A stretch of 64,000 nucleotides of DNA from Streptomyces sp. SCSIO 30461 (GTDB lineage Bacteria > Actinomycetota > Actinomycetes > Streptomycetales > Streptomycetaceae): the NCBI RefSeq assembly GCF_037023745.1, contig NZ_CP146101.1, positions 2,162,001 through 2,226,000 on the forward strand, given 5' to 3'. Below, one piece after another: positions 40,369 to 49,350 of this stretch (position 1 is the first letter of the stretch; each line of letters begins with the position of its first letter). Position numbers and translations under genes: made by a program. The notes under the pieces are model-generated. The model was not told the origin of the DNA, did no database searches, and saw only the letters and a list, made by a program, of their open reading frames with translations.

Positions 40369-41730
40369 ATGCCCATGGGTCACACGGCCACAGCGCAGGC
40401 CGGCTCCGGCGGCCTGACAGCGACCGAGCACCGCCTGGCCAACGGCCTGCGGGTGGTGCTCTCCGAGGACCACCTGACCCCGGTCGCCGCGGTCTGCCTC
40501 TGGTACGACGTCGGCTCCCGTCACGAAGTCAAGGGTCGTACGGGGCTGGCTCACCTTTTCGAGCACCTGATGTTCCAGGGCTCCGCGCAGGTGTCGGGCA
40601 ACGGCCACTTCGAGCTCGTGCAGGGGGCCGGCGGTTCGCTCAACGGCACCACGAGCTTCGAGCGCACCAACTACTTCGAGACGATGCCGACCCACCAGCT
40701 GGAGCTCGCGCTCTGGCTGGAGGCGGACCGCATGGGCTCGCTGCTCGCCGCGCTCGACGAGGAGTCCATGGAGAACCAGCGGGACGTCGTCAAGAACGAG
40801 CGGCGTCAGCGCTACGACAATGTCCCCTACGGTACGGCGTTCGAGAAGCTGACCGCCCTGGCCTATCCCGAGGGCCACCCTTATCACCACACCCCGATCG
40901 GCTCGATGGCCGACCTGGACGCGGCGACCCTGGAGGACGCGCGGAACTTCTTCCGTACGTACTACGCGCCCAACAACGCGGTGCTTTCGGTGGTCGGTGA
41001 CATCGATCCCGAGCAGACCCTCGCCTGGATCGAGAAGTACTTCGGAACCATCCCCTCGCACGACGGCAAGCAGCCGCCGCGTGACGGCTCGCTGCCCGAG
41101 ACCATCGGCGGGCAGCTGCGTGAGGAGATCGTCGACGAGGTTCCCGCCCGTGCGTTGATGGCCGCCTACCGGCTGCCGCACGACGGCACCCGGGAGTGCG
41201 ACGCCGCCGACCTGGCGCTCACCGTGCTCGGCGGAGGCGAGTCGTCCAGGCTGCACAACCGCCTGGTGCGCCGTGACCGCACGGCGGTCGCCGCGGGCTT
41301 CGGTCTGCTGCGCCTGGCCGGGGCGCCGTCGATGGGCTGGCTGGACGTGAAGACCTCCGGTGGTGTGGAGGTGCCCGACATCGAGGCCGCTGTGGACGAG
41401 GAGCTCGCCAGGTTCGCCGCCGACGGCCCGACCGCCGAGGAGATGGAGCGCGCCCACGCCCAGCTGGAGCGCGAGTGGCTCGACCGGCTCGGCACCGTCG
41501 CGGGCCGCGCCGACGAACTGTGCCGCTACGCGGTGCTGTTCGGTGACCCGCAGTTGGCGTTCAGCGCCGTCTCGCGGGTCCTGGACGTCACCGCAGAGGA
41601 AGTGCGGGCCGTCGCACAGGCCAGGCTGCGCCCGGACAACCGCGCGGTGCTGGTGTACGAGCCCGCCGCCGCGGCGGCCGCGACAGAGGACAACGACGAC
41701 GCTGACGACGCAGAGGGAGCCGGACAGTGA
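40369..41730 (+). CDS. M16-family zinc peptidase, catalytic subunit
   Basis: A 453-residue pitrilysin/processing-peptidase-like protein. The inverted zinc motif HLFEH is at residues 62-66 and the third ligand Glu is expected about 76 residues on (in ENQRDVVKNERRQRYDN near 142). It ends with an Ala/Asp-rich tail. ATG at 40,369 follows AAGGGA; a second ATG two codons later is also possible. Its stop overlaps the start of the next M16 gene by four bases, implying a heterodimer like mitochondrial MPP. Confidence 0.92.
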   Translation: MPMGHTATAQAGSGGLTATEHRLANGLRVVLSEDHLTPVAAVCLWYDVGSRHEVKGRTGLAHLFEHLMFQGSAQVSGNGHFELVQGAGGSLNGTTSFERTNYFETMPTHQLELALWLEADRMGSLLAALDEESMENQRDVVKNERRQRYDNVPYGTAFEKLTALAYPEGHPYHHTPIGSMADLDAATLEDARNFFRTYYAPNNAVLSVVGDIDPEQTLAWIEKYFGTIPSHDGKQPPRDGSLPETIGGQLREEIVDEVPARALMAAYRLPHDGTRECDAADLALTVLGGGESSRLHNRLVRRDRTAVAAGFGLLRLAGAPSMGWLDVKTSGGVEVPDIEAAVDEELARFAADGPTAEEMERAHAQLEREWLDRLGTVAGRADELCRYAVLFGDPQLAFSAVSRVLDVTAEEVRAVAQARLRPDNRAVLVYEPAAAAAATEDNDDADDAEGAGQ

Positions 41731-43130
41731 CCGAGGCTGCCGTGACCATGGAATTCCACCCGCAGCCCCAGCCCGGCGACGCCCGGCCGTGGGCCTTCCC
41801 TGCGCCCGAGCGCGGGGCGCTCGGGAACGGGCTGACCGTGCTGCGCTGCCACCGTCCCGGCCAGCAGGTGGTGGCCGTCGAGATCTTCCTCGACGCTCCT
41901 TTGGACCTGGAGCCCGACGGCCTCGACGGCGTCGCCACGATCATGGCCAGGGCGCTCTCGGAGGGCACCGACAAGCACTCGGCGGAGGAGTTCGCCGCCG
42001 AGCTGGAGCGTTGTGGCGCGACGCTCGAGGCGCACGCCGACCACCCGGGCGTCCGTATCGGGCTCGAAGTGCCGGTCTCCCGGCTGGCGAAGGCCATGGG
42101 ACTGCTCGCCGAGGCACTGCGGGCCCCGCTGTTCGCGGACAGCGAGGTCGAGCGGCTCGTCCGCAACCGCCTCGACGAGATCCCGCACGAGACGGCGAAC
42201 CCGGCTCGCCGCGGTGCCAAGGAGCTGTCCAAGCAGCTCTTCCCGGCGTCTTCGCGGATGTCGCGCCCGCGCCAGGGCAGCGAGGAGACCGTGGAGCGCA
42301 TCGACTCCGCGGCCGTCAGGGCCTTCTACGAGGCCCATGTCCGGCCCGCCACGGCCACGGCGGTGATCGTCGGCGACCTCACGGACGTCGATCTGGACGC
42401 CGTGCTCGCCGACACCCTCGGTGCCTGGACGGGCAGTGCGGGCGCGCCTCGCGCCATGGCGCCGATCACCGCCGACGACACGGGTCGTGTCGTGATCGTC
42501 GACCGCCCCGGCGCGGTCCAGACACAGCTGCTCATCGGCCGCGTCGGACCGGATCGCCATGACAGCGTCTGGCCGGCCCAGGTCCTCGGCACCTACTGCC
42601 TCGGCGGCACGCTGACCTCGCGCCTGGACCGTGTACTGCGTGAGGAGAAGGGCTACACCTACGGCGTGCGGGCGTTCGCCCAGGTGCTGCGCTCGGCCGC
42701 CCCGGCGTCTCCGGGCGGAGCCACCGGCGCGGCCACCCTCGCCATCAGCGGTTCCGTCGACACGCCGAACACCGGACCGGCCCTCCAGGACCTGTTCACT
42801 GTGCTGCGTACGCTCGCCGCCGAGGGGCTGACGGATGCCGAGCGCGATGTCGCCGTGCAGAACCTGGTGGGTGTAGCCCCGCTGAAGTACGAGACGGCCG
42901 CCTCCGTCGCCGGCACCCTGGCCGACCAGGTCGAGCAGGGCCTTCCGGACGACTTCCAGGGACAGCTCTACGCCCGGTTGGCCTCGACGGGCACCGTCGA
43001 GGCGACCGCCGCGGTCGTCAGCGCCTTCCCCGCGGATCGCCTCGTCACGGTCCTCGTCGGTGACGCGGCGGAGATCGAGGAGCCGGTCAAGGCCCTGGGC
43101 CTCGGTGAAGTGACAGTTGTCACGGGCTGA
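41727..43130 (+). CDS. M16-family peptidase-like protein, non-catalytic subunit
   Basis: A 467-residue M16 homologue. At the position of the zinc motif it has RALSEGTDKHSAEEF, so HxxEH is absent and it cannot bind zinc in the normal way; the glycine-rich substrate-binding region (PASPGGATGAATLAIS) is present. The pairing of an intact and a degenerate M16 subunit in one operon is the bacterial processing-peptidase arrangement. GTG at 41,727 shares GTGA with the preceding stop. Ends 60 bases before a terminator. Confidence 0.9.
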   Translation: MTEAAVTMEFHPQPQPGDARPWAFPAPERGALGNGLTVLRCHRPGQQVVAVEIFLDAPLDLEPDGLDGVATIMARALSEGTDKHSAEEFAAELERCGATLEAHADHPGVRIGLEVPVSRLAKAMGLLAEALRAPLFADSEVERLVRNRLDEIPHETANPARRGAKELSKQLFPASSRMSRPRQGSEETVERIDSAAVRAFYEAHVRPATATAVIVGDLTDVDLDAVLADTLGAWTGSAGAPRAMAPITADDTGRVVIVDRPGAVQTQLLIGRVGPDRHDSVWPAQVLGTYCLGGTLTSRLDRVLREEKGYTYGVRAFAQVLRSAAPASPGGATGAATLAISGSVDTPNTGPALQDLFTVLRTLAAEGLTDAERDVAVQNLVGVAPLKYETAASVAGTLADQVEQGLPDDFQGQLYARLASTGTVEATAAVVSAFPADRLVTVLVGDAAEIEEPVKALGLGEVTVVTG

Positions 43131-43189
43131 TTGACCGTCCTTGAGGCGCCGCTCGTGGAGCCGAGAGGCCGCGGCGAGTGAGTGCGAGG

Positions 43190-43230
43190 AAGGGCCCCGT
43201 TGGGCATGGGTACGCCAACGGGGCCCTTTT
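43190..43230 (+). terminator. Intrinsic terminator of the M16 operon
   Basis: AAGGGCCCCGTTGG pairs with CCAACGGGGCCCTT around GCATGGGTACG and is followed by a T run, a classical rho-independent terminator. Confidence 0.92.
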
Positions 43231-43313
43231 CGCTGCCTGTTTAACGTTTGTCCGGTTTGCTGGAGAGGCTGCCTGTCTGTGCTGTGGGATACGCGACAAA
43301 ATCCCGTGACCGT

Positions 43314-43343
43314 TTGGTGATTTACGGAAGATCGGCTTAGCGT
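43314..43343 (+). promoter_or_regulatory. Candidate promoter of the M23 peptidase leader
   Basis: TTGGTG (43,314-43,319), an 18-base spacer, and TAGCGT (43,338-43,343) would start a transcript near 43,350, about 40 bases before the riboswitch. Hexamer match only. Confidence 0.4.
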
Positions 43344-43392
43344 CTTCTGCGCTGTCCGACCTTTGCACGCGCCGCACCCGCGGCAACGGGCA

Positions 43393-43550
43393 GCGATCGC
43401 CGAGTCCCCGTCAGGCGCGAGCCTGGGGAGCCGGGGACCCGCAAGTCCCCTGGGGTGAATCGGAACGCCTTCGCACACCTGCGCGGAGGGGGGCCGTAGG
43501 AGACCTTCCTGCTCCGAACCCGTCAGCTAACCCGGTAGGCGAGAGGGAAG
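43393..43550 (+). promoter_or_regulatory. c-di-AMP (ydaO/yuaA) riboswitch
   Basis: The leader contains the ydaO conserved blocks in order: ATCGCCGAGTCC (43,396-43,407), GGGGTGAATCGG (43,462-43,473), then CCGAACCCGTCAGCTAACCC (43,514-43,533) and GGTAGGC. In Streptomyces this class precedes cell-wall hydrolase genes and turns them off when c-di-AMP is bound. The match is from memory of the family consensus. The M23 start is about 20 bases downstream. Confidence 0.9.
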
Positions 43551-43568
43551 GAAAGGACAAGCCACTTC

Positions 43569-44342
43569 ATGGCGTTCACCCGTGCCACCGGGAAGCATCG
43601 TGGTCCGAGCCGGCTGTCGCGCAAGCGCGCGGGCGTGGCCGGAGCCGCCGCGCTGGCCACCACCGGCGTCGTCGGAGCACTCGCCTCACCCGCGCTCGCC
43701 GCCGAGCCGGACAGCCTCTCCGTCGAGGACACCGGCCTGAACCAGGTGGTCGTCGCCGGCGACATGCTCGCCAAGCAGGTCGGCGCCCAGGCCGACGTCC
43801 AGCAGGAAGAAGCCGACTTCGCCGCGTCCCAGGCCAAGGCCGAAGCGGACGCGAAGCGCAACGCCGAGATCCGGGTCAAGGCCGCCCGGGACGCCGAGGA
43901 GCGCGCTGCCCGAGAGGCCGAGCGCAAGCGCCTGCTGTCGTACAACCTCCCCGTCGCCGGGTCCTACGTCAGCACGGACTACCACTCGGGCGGAGCCGTC
44001 TGGTCCTCGGGCAGCCACACCGGGATCGACTTCCACGCCTCCTCCGGGACAAAGGTCGTCGCGGTCGGCACGGGCACCATCGTGGAGGCGGGCTGGGGCG
44101 GCGCCTACGGCAACAATGTCGTGATCAAGATGAACGACGGCACGTACACCCAGTACGGCCACCTCTCGTCCATCAGCGTCTCCGTCGGCCAGCGGGTCAC
44201 CCCGGGTGAGCAGATCGGGCTGTCCGGCTCCACCGGCAACACCACCGGCCCGCACCTCCACTTCGAGGCCCGCACCGGCTCCGATTACGGTTCCGACATC
44301 GACCCGGTGGCCTATCTGCGCGGCCACGGCGTCAAGCTCTGA
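43569..44342 (+). CDS. Secreted M23 (LytM-type) cell-wall peptidase
   Basis: A 257-residue exported endopeptidase of peptidoglycan. The N-terminus has several basic residues and a hydrophobic stretch (GAAALATTGVVGALAS) with an ALA cleavage site near residue 44. A coiled coil rich in Ala/Glu/Lys (residues about 75-125) leads to the LytM domain with HTGIDFHA, YGHLSS and GPHLHFEAR, giving the His/Asp/His zinc ligands. It is controlled by the riboswitch just upstream. ATG at 43,569 is followed by MAFTRATGKH; AAAGGA is rather distant (12 bases). Confidence 0.92.
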   Translation: MAFTRATGKHRGPSRLSRKRAGVAGAAALATTGVVGALASPALAAEPDSLSVEDTGLNQVVVAGDMLAKQVGAQADVQQEEADFAASQAKAEADAKRNAEIRVKAARDAEERAAREAERKRLLSYNLPVAGSYVSTDYHSGGAVWSSGSHTGIDFHASSGTKVVAVGTGTIVEAGWGGAYGNNVVIKMNDGTYTQYGHLSSISVSVGQRVTPGEQIGLSGSTGNTTGPHLHFEARTGSDYGSDIDPVAYLRGHGVKL

Positions 44343-44373
44343 CCTCCGCGCGCTGTCCCACGGCGCGCGGAGT

Positions 44374-44416
44374 CCGAAGGCTCCGGCCGGTCATCGAGAC
44401 CGGCCGGAGCCTTCGG
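44374..44416 (+). terminator. Terminator of the M23 peptidase gene
   Basis: CCGAAGGCTCCGGCCGGTC pairs perfectly with GACCGGCCGGAGCCTTCGG (19 base pairs, loop ATCGA) followed by TATTTT. Confidence 0.92.
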
Positions 44417-44585
44417 TATTTTCCGGCCAAAAAATATCCATGGATCAAGGCAGGCCATCGGAAATTCCCGCCCATTGTCATAGAGTCACCGAAGGGCATC
44501 GCCTGACTGGTCGGCTGCTCGACTCGGATGCCGCTTGAATTCGAGCGGATGTGGCAGATGCAGGGGATTACTGCGGAGGTTCGGT

Positions 44586-45281
44586 ATGCGCATTCCCGCG
44601 CGTTCGGTATGCACGGCGATCCGCGACGACATCGTGTCCGGGGTCTTCGAGCGAGGCAGCCGGCTCGCCGAGGAGCAGCTGGCCCGTCGCTACGGAGTCT
44701 CGCGGGTCCCCGTGCGTGAGGCGCTGCGCACGCTGGAGTCGGAGGGCTTCGTGGTGTCGCGGCGGCATGCCGGAGCGTGCGTCGCGGAGCCCACCGCGCA
44801 GGAGGCCGCCGATCTGCTGGAGATCCGCGCGCTCCTGGAGCCTCTCGGTGCCGCCCGGGCCGCGCGGCGGCGCACGGAGGCCCATCTGAAGGTGCTGCGC
44901 GGACTGGTGAGGCTCGGCCAGGAGCGAGCGCGCCACAGCCAAGGCGAGGACCTGCGGGCACTGGGCGGATGGTTCCACGAGACGCTGGTTCAGGCGTCCG
45001 TGAGCCCCGGGCTCATCACCCTGCTCACCCAGTTGCGGCACAAGATCGCCTGGATGTACGCGGTCGAGCAGCCGACCCAGCCGGTGGAGTGCTGGTCCGA
45101 GCACGGGGCGATCGTGGACGCGGTGGCCCGCGGTGACGCGGAGCGGGCGCGGGCGCTCACCGCGGCGCACGCCGAGCGGGGGACCAGGGGGTACCGGCTG
45201 CGTATCGCTCCGCTCGCGCCGCACGGTTCAGCGGTGAGGGTTTCGCAACATTCCGTAAACACGGCAAGTGTCCGCCATTAA
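44586..45281 (+). CDS. GntR-family (FCD) transcriptional regulator
   Basis: A 231-residue regulator. The winged helix (CTAIRDDIVSGVFERGSRL ... EEQLARRYGVSRVPVREALRTLESEGFV) is followed by an FCD-type effector domain (AADLLEIRALLEPLGAARAAR, WFHETLVQASVSP, EHGAIVDAVARGD) that usually binds an organic acid via a metal site; Asp/His ligands are partly conserved. The ATG at 44,586 follows GGAGG by seven bases. The effector and targets are unknown. No target gene is obvious nearby; ptsH is convergent beyond 45,435. Confidence 0.88.
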   Translation: MRIPARSVCTAIRDDIVSGVFERGSRLAEEQLARRYGVSRVPVREALRTLESEGFVVSRRHAGACVAEPTAQEAADLLEIRALLEPLGAARAARRRTEAHLKVLRGLVRLGQERARHSQGEDLRALGGWFHETLVQASVSPGLITLLTQLRHKIAWMYAVEQPTQPVECWSEHGAIVDAVARGDAERARALTAAHAERGTRGYRLRIAPLAPHGSAVRVSQHSVNTASVRH

Positions 45282-45434
45282 CACGCGCTCTGTATACAAA
45301 TAGAGGTGCGCTCAGGATTTTCTGGAGTGGCCCAGGTGTTGATTCTATTCACCTGATCCGGAGTCTTCGTCTTGGTTCGGTTTCTCGGTTTTCCGAATGC
45401 GGTGTGCCCGGTCGATTTCTCGCGAGGTCGGTGA

Positions 45435-45716
45435 TCAGACGGTCTCGGGGAGTTCCTCGAGGCCTTCGGCGACCAGCTTCGCCAACCGGTCCAGCACGGC
45501 CTCCGCGCCATCCGCGTCGGATACGAGCACGATCTCGTCGCCACCCTCCGCGCCGAGGCTGAGCACCGCCAGCATCGAAGCGGCGTTGACCGGGCTGCCG
45601 TCCGCCTTGGCGATGGTGACCGGGATGCCCGCGGCCGTGGTGGCGCGGACGAAGATCGAAGCGGGGCGGGCATGCAGGCCTTCGGCCCAGCCGACCTGGA
45701 CGCGGCGCTCAGCCAT
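45435..45716 (-). CDS. ptsH: Phosphocarrier protein HPr
   Basis: General phosphotransferase-system carrier, 93 residues. The active histidine is H15 in EGLHARPAS; the regulatory serine region reads NAASMLAVLSLGA near residue 46. PTS activity in Streptomyces is limited to a few sugars, and HPr may also be regulatory. The ATG at 45,716 is preceded by a perfect AGGAGG. It is divergent from the Pat gene with an 88-base shared intergenic region. Confidence 0.95.
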   Translation of the reverse strand: MAERRVQVGWAEGLHARPASIFVRATTAAGIPVTIAKADGSPVNAASMLAVLSLGAEGGDEIVLVSDADGAEAVLDRLAKLVAEGLEELPETV

Positions 45717-45804
45717 GGTGATGCCTCCTGAGTCTGGGGGTGTCCTCAGACTGCACCCGCCTTCCTTGCTTCGCGACCGGGACCCGGGCCGTAGTCTTGG
45801 GGCC

Positions 45805-48717
45805 ATGCAGACCCCGTCGGACCACGTGTACCCCGACCACTGGGAAGCCGACGTGGTGCTGCGCGACGGTGGCACCGCGCGCATCAGGCCCATCACCACG
45901 CAGGACGCCGAACGGCTCGTGAACTTCTACGAGCAGGTGTCGGACGAGTCCAAGTACTACCGCTTCTTCGCGCCCTACCCTCGGCTGTCCACCAAGGACG
46001 TCCACCGGTTCACCCACCACGACTACGTGGACAGGGTGGGCCTGGCGGCGACGGTGGGCGGTGAGTTCATCGCGACCGTGCGCTACGACCGTATCGACGC
46101 GAACGGCAGGCCGGCGTCGGCACCCGCCGACGAGGCGGAGGTGGCCTTTCTGGTCCAGGACGCGCACCAGGGCAGGGGTGTCGCGTCGGCGCTCCTCGAA
46201 CACATCACCGCGGTCGCCCGTGAGCGCGGCATCCGTCGGTTCGCGGCGGAAGTGCTGCCGGCGAACAACAAGATGATCAAGGTCTTCACCGACGCCGGAT
46301 ACACCCAGAAGCGCAGCTTCGAGGACGGAGCCGTCCGACTGACGCTGGATCTGGAACCGACCGCGCGGTCACTCGCCGTCCAGCGAGCCCGCGAACAGCG
46401 CGCGGAGGCGCGCTCCGTGCAGCGTCTGCTGGCACCGGGTTCGGTGGCGGTGATCGGCGTCGGCCGGGTGCCCGGCGGAGTGGGTCGGGCCGCGCTGCGC
46501 AATCTTCTGGAATCCGGCTACACCGGGCGGTTGTACGCCGTGAACCGCTCTCTGCCGCTGGAGGGCCCCGACGGCTCGGACGACCACGAGATCGAAGGTG
46601 TGCCCGCCTTCCGTACGCTCGCGGACATCGGCGAGCCCGTCGACCTGGCAGTGGTGGCGGTCCCCGCCGAACGGGTGCCGGAAGCCGTCGTGGACTGCGG
46701 CGAACACGGAGTGCAGGGGCTGGTCGTCCTGACCGCCGGTTACGCGGAGAGCGGCGTACGAGGGCGCGAGCGGCAGCGGGAACTGGTACGCCAGGCGCGC
46801 AGGTACGGCATGCGGATCATCGGACCGAACGCCTTCGGGATCATCAACACCGCCGACGGGGTCCGGCTGAATGCCTCACTGGCCCCCGAGTCACCGGCCC
46901 GGGGCCGGATCGGACTGTTCACCCAGTCGGGCGCGATCGGCATCGCCCTGCTCAGCGGACTGCACCGACGCGGTGCCGGACTGTCGTCCTTCATCTCGTC
47001 CGGCAACCGGGCCGATGTCTCCGGCAACGACTTCCTTCAGTACTGGTACGAGGACCCCGACACCGACGTGGTGCTGCTGTACCTGGAATCGCTGGGCAAC
47101 CCCCGGAAGTTCGCCCGCCTCGCCCGACGCACCGCCGCCGCCAAACCCGTCGTGGTGGTGCGGGGCGCCCGGCACAGCGGGAGCGCGCCCCCCGGTCACG
47201 CGGTGCCTTCCACCCGCATCCCGTACGCCACTGTGTCCGAGCTGCTCGCCCAGGCAGGGGTGATCCGCGTCGACACGGTCACGGAGCTCGTCGACGCGGG
47301 TCTGCTGCTTGCCGGGCAGCCGCTGCCCGGGGGCTCGCGGGTGGCGATCCTGGGCAACTCCGAATCGCTCGGGCTGCTCACCTACGACGCCTGCCTGGCG
47401 GAGGGCCTGCGGCCACTTCCGTCGCGTGACCTGACGACGGCGGCGACCCCGGACGACTTCCGCGAGGCGCTCACCGAGGCGATGAAGGACCCGGCGTGCG
47501 ACGCCGTCGTCGTCAACGCGATCCCCTGGGTCGGCGAGGGCGGGGCGACCGAGTCGGGCGACGGCGAGGTGCTCGCCGGAGCGCTGCGTCAGGCGGCGGA
47601 GTCCTCCCCGCCCAAGCCGGTCCTCGTGGTCCACGTCGAACTGGGCGGTCTGGCGGACGCCTTGGCGGCGGCGACGAGTTCGGCACCGCCGCGCCCGTCC
47701 ACCGCCCCCGGTGCCGATGCGGCTCCCGGGGCGCTGGCGGCGGACGGGGCCGTGCGGCGAGAGACCATGCGGCAGGACACCGCCGTACGGGACGGGGACC
47801 GGGGGCACGGCCCGGAACCGGCCGCCGCGCCGGTGCTCCCCGCCATGCCCCGTATCCCCGCCTACCCCGCTGCCGAGCGTGCCGTAAGAGCCCTTGCCGA
47901 AGCCGTGCGGTACGCCCAGTGGCGGCGGGACGCCGCGCGTCCCGGGAAGGTGCCGGAGTTCGATGGCATCGACGAGGACGGGGCAGCGGCCCTCGTCGCC
48001 CGGTTGATGGATCAGGCCCGCGGGGCGCTCGGAGTCACGCTGACCGATCACGACACACGCGCGCTCCTCGCGTACTACGGGATCGACGTGCTGACCACCG
48101 TCCCCGCTCCCAGCCCCGATGCCGCCGTACGCGCCGCCGCCCAACTCGGCTACCCCGTGGCGCTCAAGACCATGGCACCGCATCTGCGGCACCGCCCCGA
48201 CCTCGGGGGCGTGCGGCTCGATCTCGCCGACGAGTACCAGGTACGACAGGCGTATGCGGAGCTGACCGCGACGCTGGGCGGGCCCGCCGAGCTCAGGCCG
48301 GTCGTGCAGGCGATGGTCCCGCGAGGTGTGGACACGGTGGTACGCGCCGCCATTGATCCGGCCGTCGGAGCCGTACTGTCGTTCGGGCTCGCCGGACCCG
48401 CCACGGAACTGCTCGGCGACACCGCCCACCGGCTGGTTCCCGCAACCGACCGCGACGTGGCGGAGCTCGTGCGCTCCATCAGGACCGCCCCCATCCTCTT
48501 CGGCTGGCGTGGTTCGGCGCCGGTGGACAGCGGCGCTCTCGAAGAGCTCCTGCTGAGGGTGTCGCGACTGGTGGACGACCACCCGGAGGTGGTCGGCATC
48601 GGCCTGGAACCGGTCGTCGTGGCCCAGCACGGCCTCTCCGTGCTCGGCGCCACCGTCCGGCTGGCCCCACCGCCGCCTCGAAGCGACCAGGGCCCGCGCA
48701 CGCTCCCCCGTTACTGA
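45805..48717 (+). CDS. Bifunctional GNAT / NDP-forming acyl-CoA synthetase-like protein (Pat-type lysine acyltransferase)
   Basis: A 970-residue fusion. Residues 1-180 are a GNAT acetyltransferase (IRPITTQDAERLVNFYEQ, FLVQDAHQGRGVASALLEH). Residues about 205-700 form the CoA-binding and ligase-CoA domains (APGSVAVIGVGR, LFTQSGAIGIALLS, GNSESLGLL). From about 750 an ATP-grasp domain follows (LLAYYGIDVL, YPVALKTMAPHLRHRPDLGGV). The GNAT domain first is the order described for Streptomyces PatA, which acetylates acyl-CoA synthetases. ATG at 45,805 lies seven bases after TAGTCT, arguing for a leaderless mRNA and against the longer frame from 45,397. The catalytic His of the synthetase half was not traced. 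Confidence 0.9.
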   Translation: MQTPSDHVYPDHWEADVVLRDGGTARIRPITTQDAERLVNFYEQVSDESKYYRFFAPYPRLSTKDVHRFTHHDYVDRVGLAATVGGEFIATVRYDRIDANGRPASAPADEAEVAFLVQDAHQGRGVASALLEHITAVARERGIRRFAAEVLPANNKMIKVFTDAGYTQKRSFEDGAVRLTLDLEPTARSLAVQRAREQRAEARSVQRLLAPGSVAVIGVGRVPGGVGRAALRNLLESGYTGRLYAVNRSLPLEGPDGSDDHEIEGVPAFRTLADIGEPVDLAVVAVPAERVPEAVVDCGEHGVQGLVVLTAGYAESGVRGRERQRELVRQARRYGMRIIGPNAFGIINTADGVRLNASLAPESPARGRIGLFTQSGAIGIALLSGLHRRGAGLSSFISSGNRADVSGNDFLQYWYEDPDTDVVLLYLESLGNPRKFARLARRTAAAKPVVVVRGARHSGSAPPGHAVPSTRIPYATVSELLAQAGVIRVDTVTELVDAGLLLAGQPLPGGSRVAILGNSESLGLLTYDACLAEGLRPLPSRDLTTAATPDDFREALTEAMKDPACDAVVVNAIPWVGEGGATESGDGEVLAGALRQAAESSPPKPVLVVHVELGGLADALAAATSSAPPRPSTAPGADAAPGALAADGAVRRETMRQDTAVRDGDRGHGPEPAAAPVLPAMPRIPAYPAAERAVRALAEAVRYAQWRRDAARPGKVPEFDGIDEDGAAALVARLMDQARGALGVTLTDHDTRALLAYYGIDVLTTVPAPSPDAAVRAAAQLGYPVALKTMAPHLRHRPDLGGVRLDLADEYQVRQAYAELTATLGGPAELRPVVQAMVPRGVDTVVRAAIDPAVGAVLSFGLAGPATELLGDTAHRLVPATDRDVAELVRSIRTAPILFGWRGSAPVDSGALEELLLRVSRLVDDHPEVVGIGLEPVVVAQHGLSVLGATVRLAPPPPRSDQGPRTLPRY

Positions 48718-48756
48718 GCGCACTCCAGGGTCCCGGGGCCCCGTAGGATGGAGCCC

Positions 48757-49350
48757 ATGGCGAAGACCGGTACGACGACCCAGGGGCTGCGCACGGCGAT
48801 CGAGCGCAGCGGCTACTACCCGGCTCTCGTGGCCGAGGCGGTGGAAGCCGCCGTGGGCGGTGAGCAGATCGCGTCGTACCTGGTCCATCAGGAGACCACG
48901 TTCGACTCCAATGAGGTCCGCCGCCATGTCACCGTGCTGGTGCTGACGGCGACCCGGTTCGTGGTCAGCCACACCGACGAGCAGGCCGCCGACAACAGCT
49001 CTCCGACGCCGTACGCCACAACCTCCACCGAGTCCGTCAAGCTGGACAGGATCTCCTCGGTCGTCGTCAGCCGGGTCGTCGCCAACCCGGAGGCGTACAC
49101 CCCCGGCACTCTGCCTCGCGAGGTCGTGCTCACCATCGGTTGGGGCGCCGTCTCCCGTATCGATCTGGAGCCCGCCGCCTGCGGGGACCCCAACTGCGAC
49201 GCGGACCACGGTTACACCGGCAATTCCACGGCGGACGATCTCAGCCTGCGGGTCAGCGAGGCGGGTGACGGCCCGGACGCCGTCCGGCAGACCCTCGCCT
49301 TCGCCCAGGCGCTGTCCGAGGCCACGGCCGCCACGACCGCCGCGCGCTGA
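48757..49350 (+). CDS. DUF5998 family protein
   Basis: A 197-residue actinobacterial protein of unknown function, beginning MAKTGTTTQGLRTAIERSGYYP. A beta-rich middle (HVTVLVLTATRFVVSHTDEQ) and a CGDPNCDADHGYTG motif near residue 147 that might bind metal are the only features. The ATG at 48,757 is seven bases after TAGGAT (48,744-48,749), another leaderless layout. The phosphodiesterase gene starts within its stop codon, so the two are one operon. Confidence 0.82.
   Translation: MAKTGTTTQGLRTAIERSGYYPALVAEAVEAAVGGEQIASYLVHQETTFDSNEVRRHVTVLVLTATRFVVSHTDEQAADNSSPTPYATTSTESVKLDRISSVVVSRVVANPEAYTPGTLPREVVLTIGWGAVSRIDLEPAACGDPNCDADHGYTGNSTADDLSLRVSEAGDGPDAVRQTLAFAQALSEATAATTAAR

Noticed and set aside
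45397..45804. 136-codon N-terminal extension of the Pat-like protein
   Set aside because: Overlaps ptsH on the opposite strand and lacks a ribosome site; the leaderless start at 45,805 begins with a recognisable GNAT domain.
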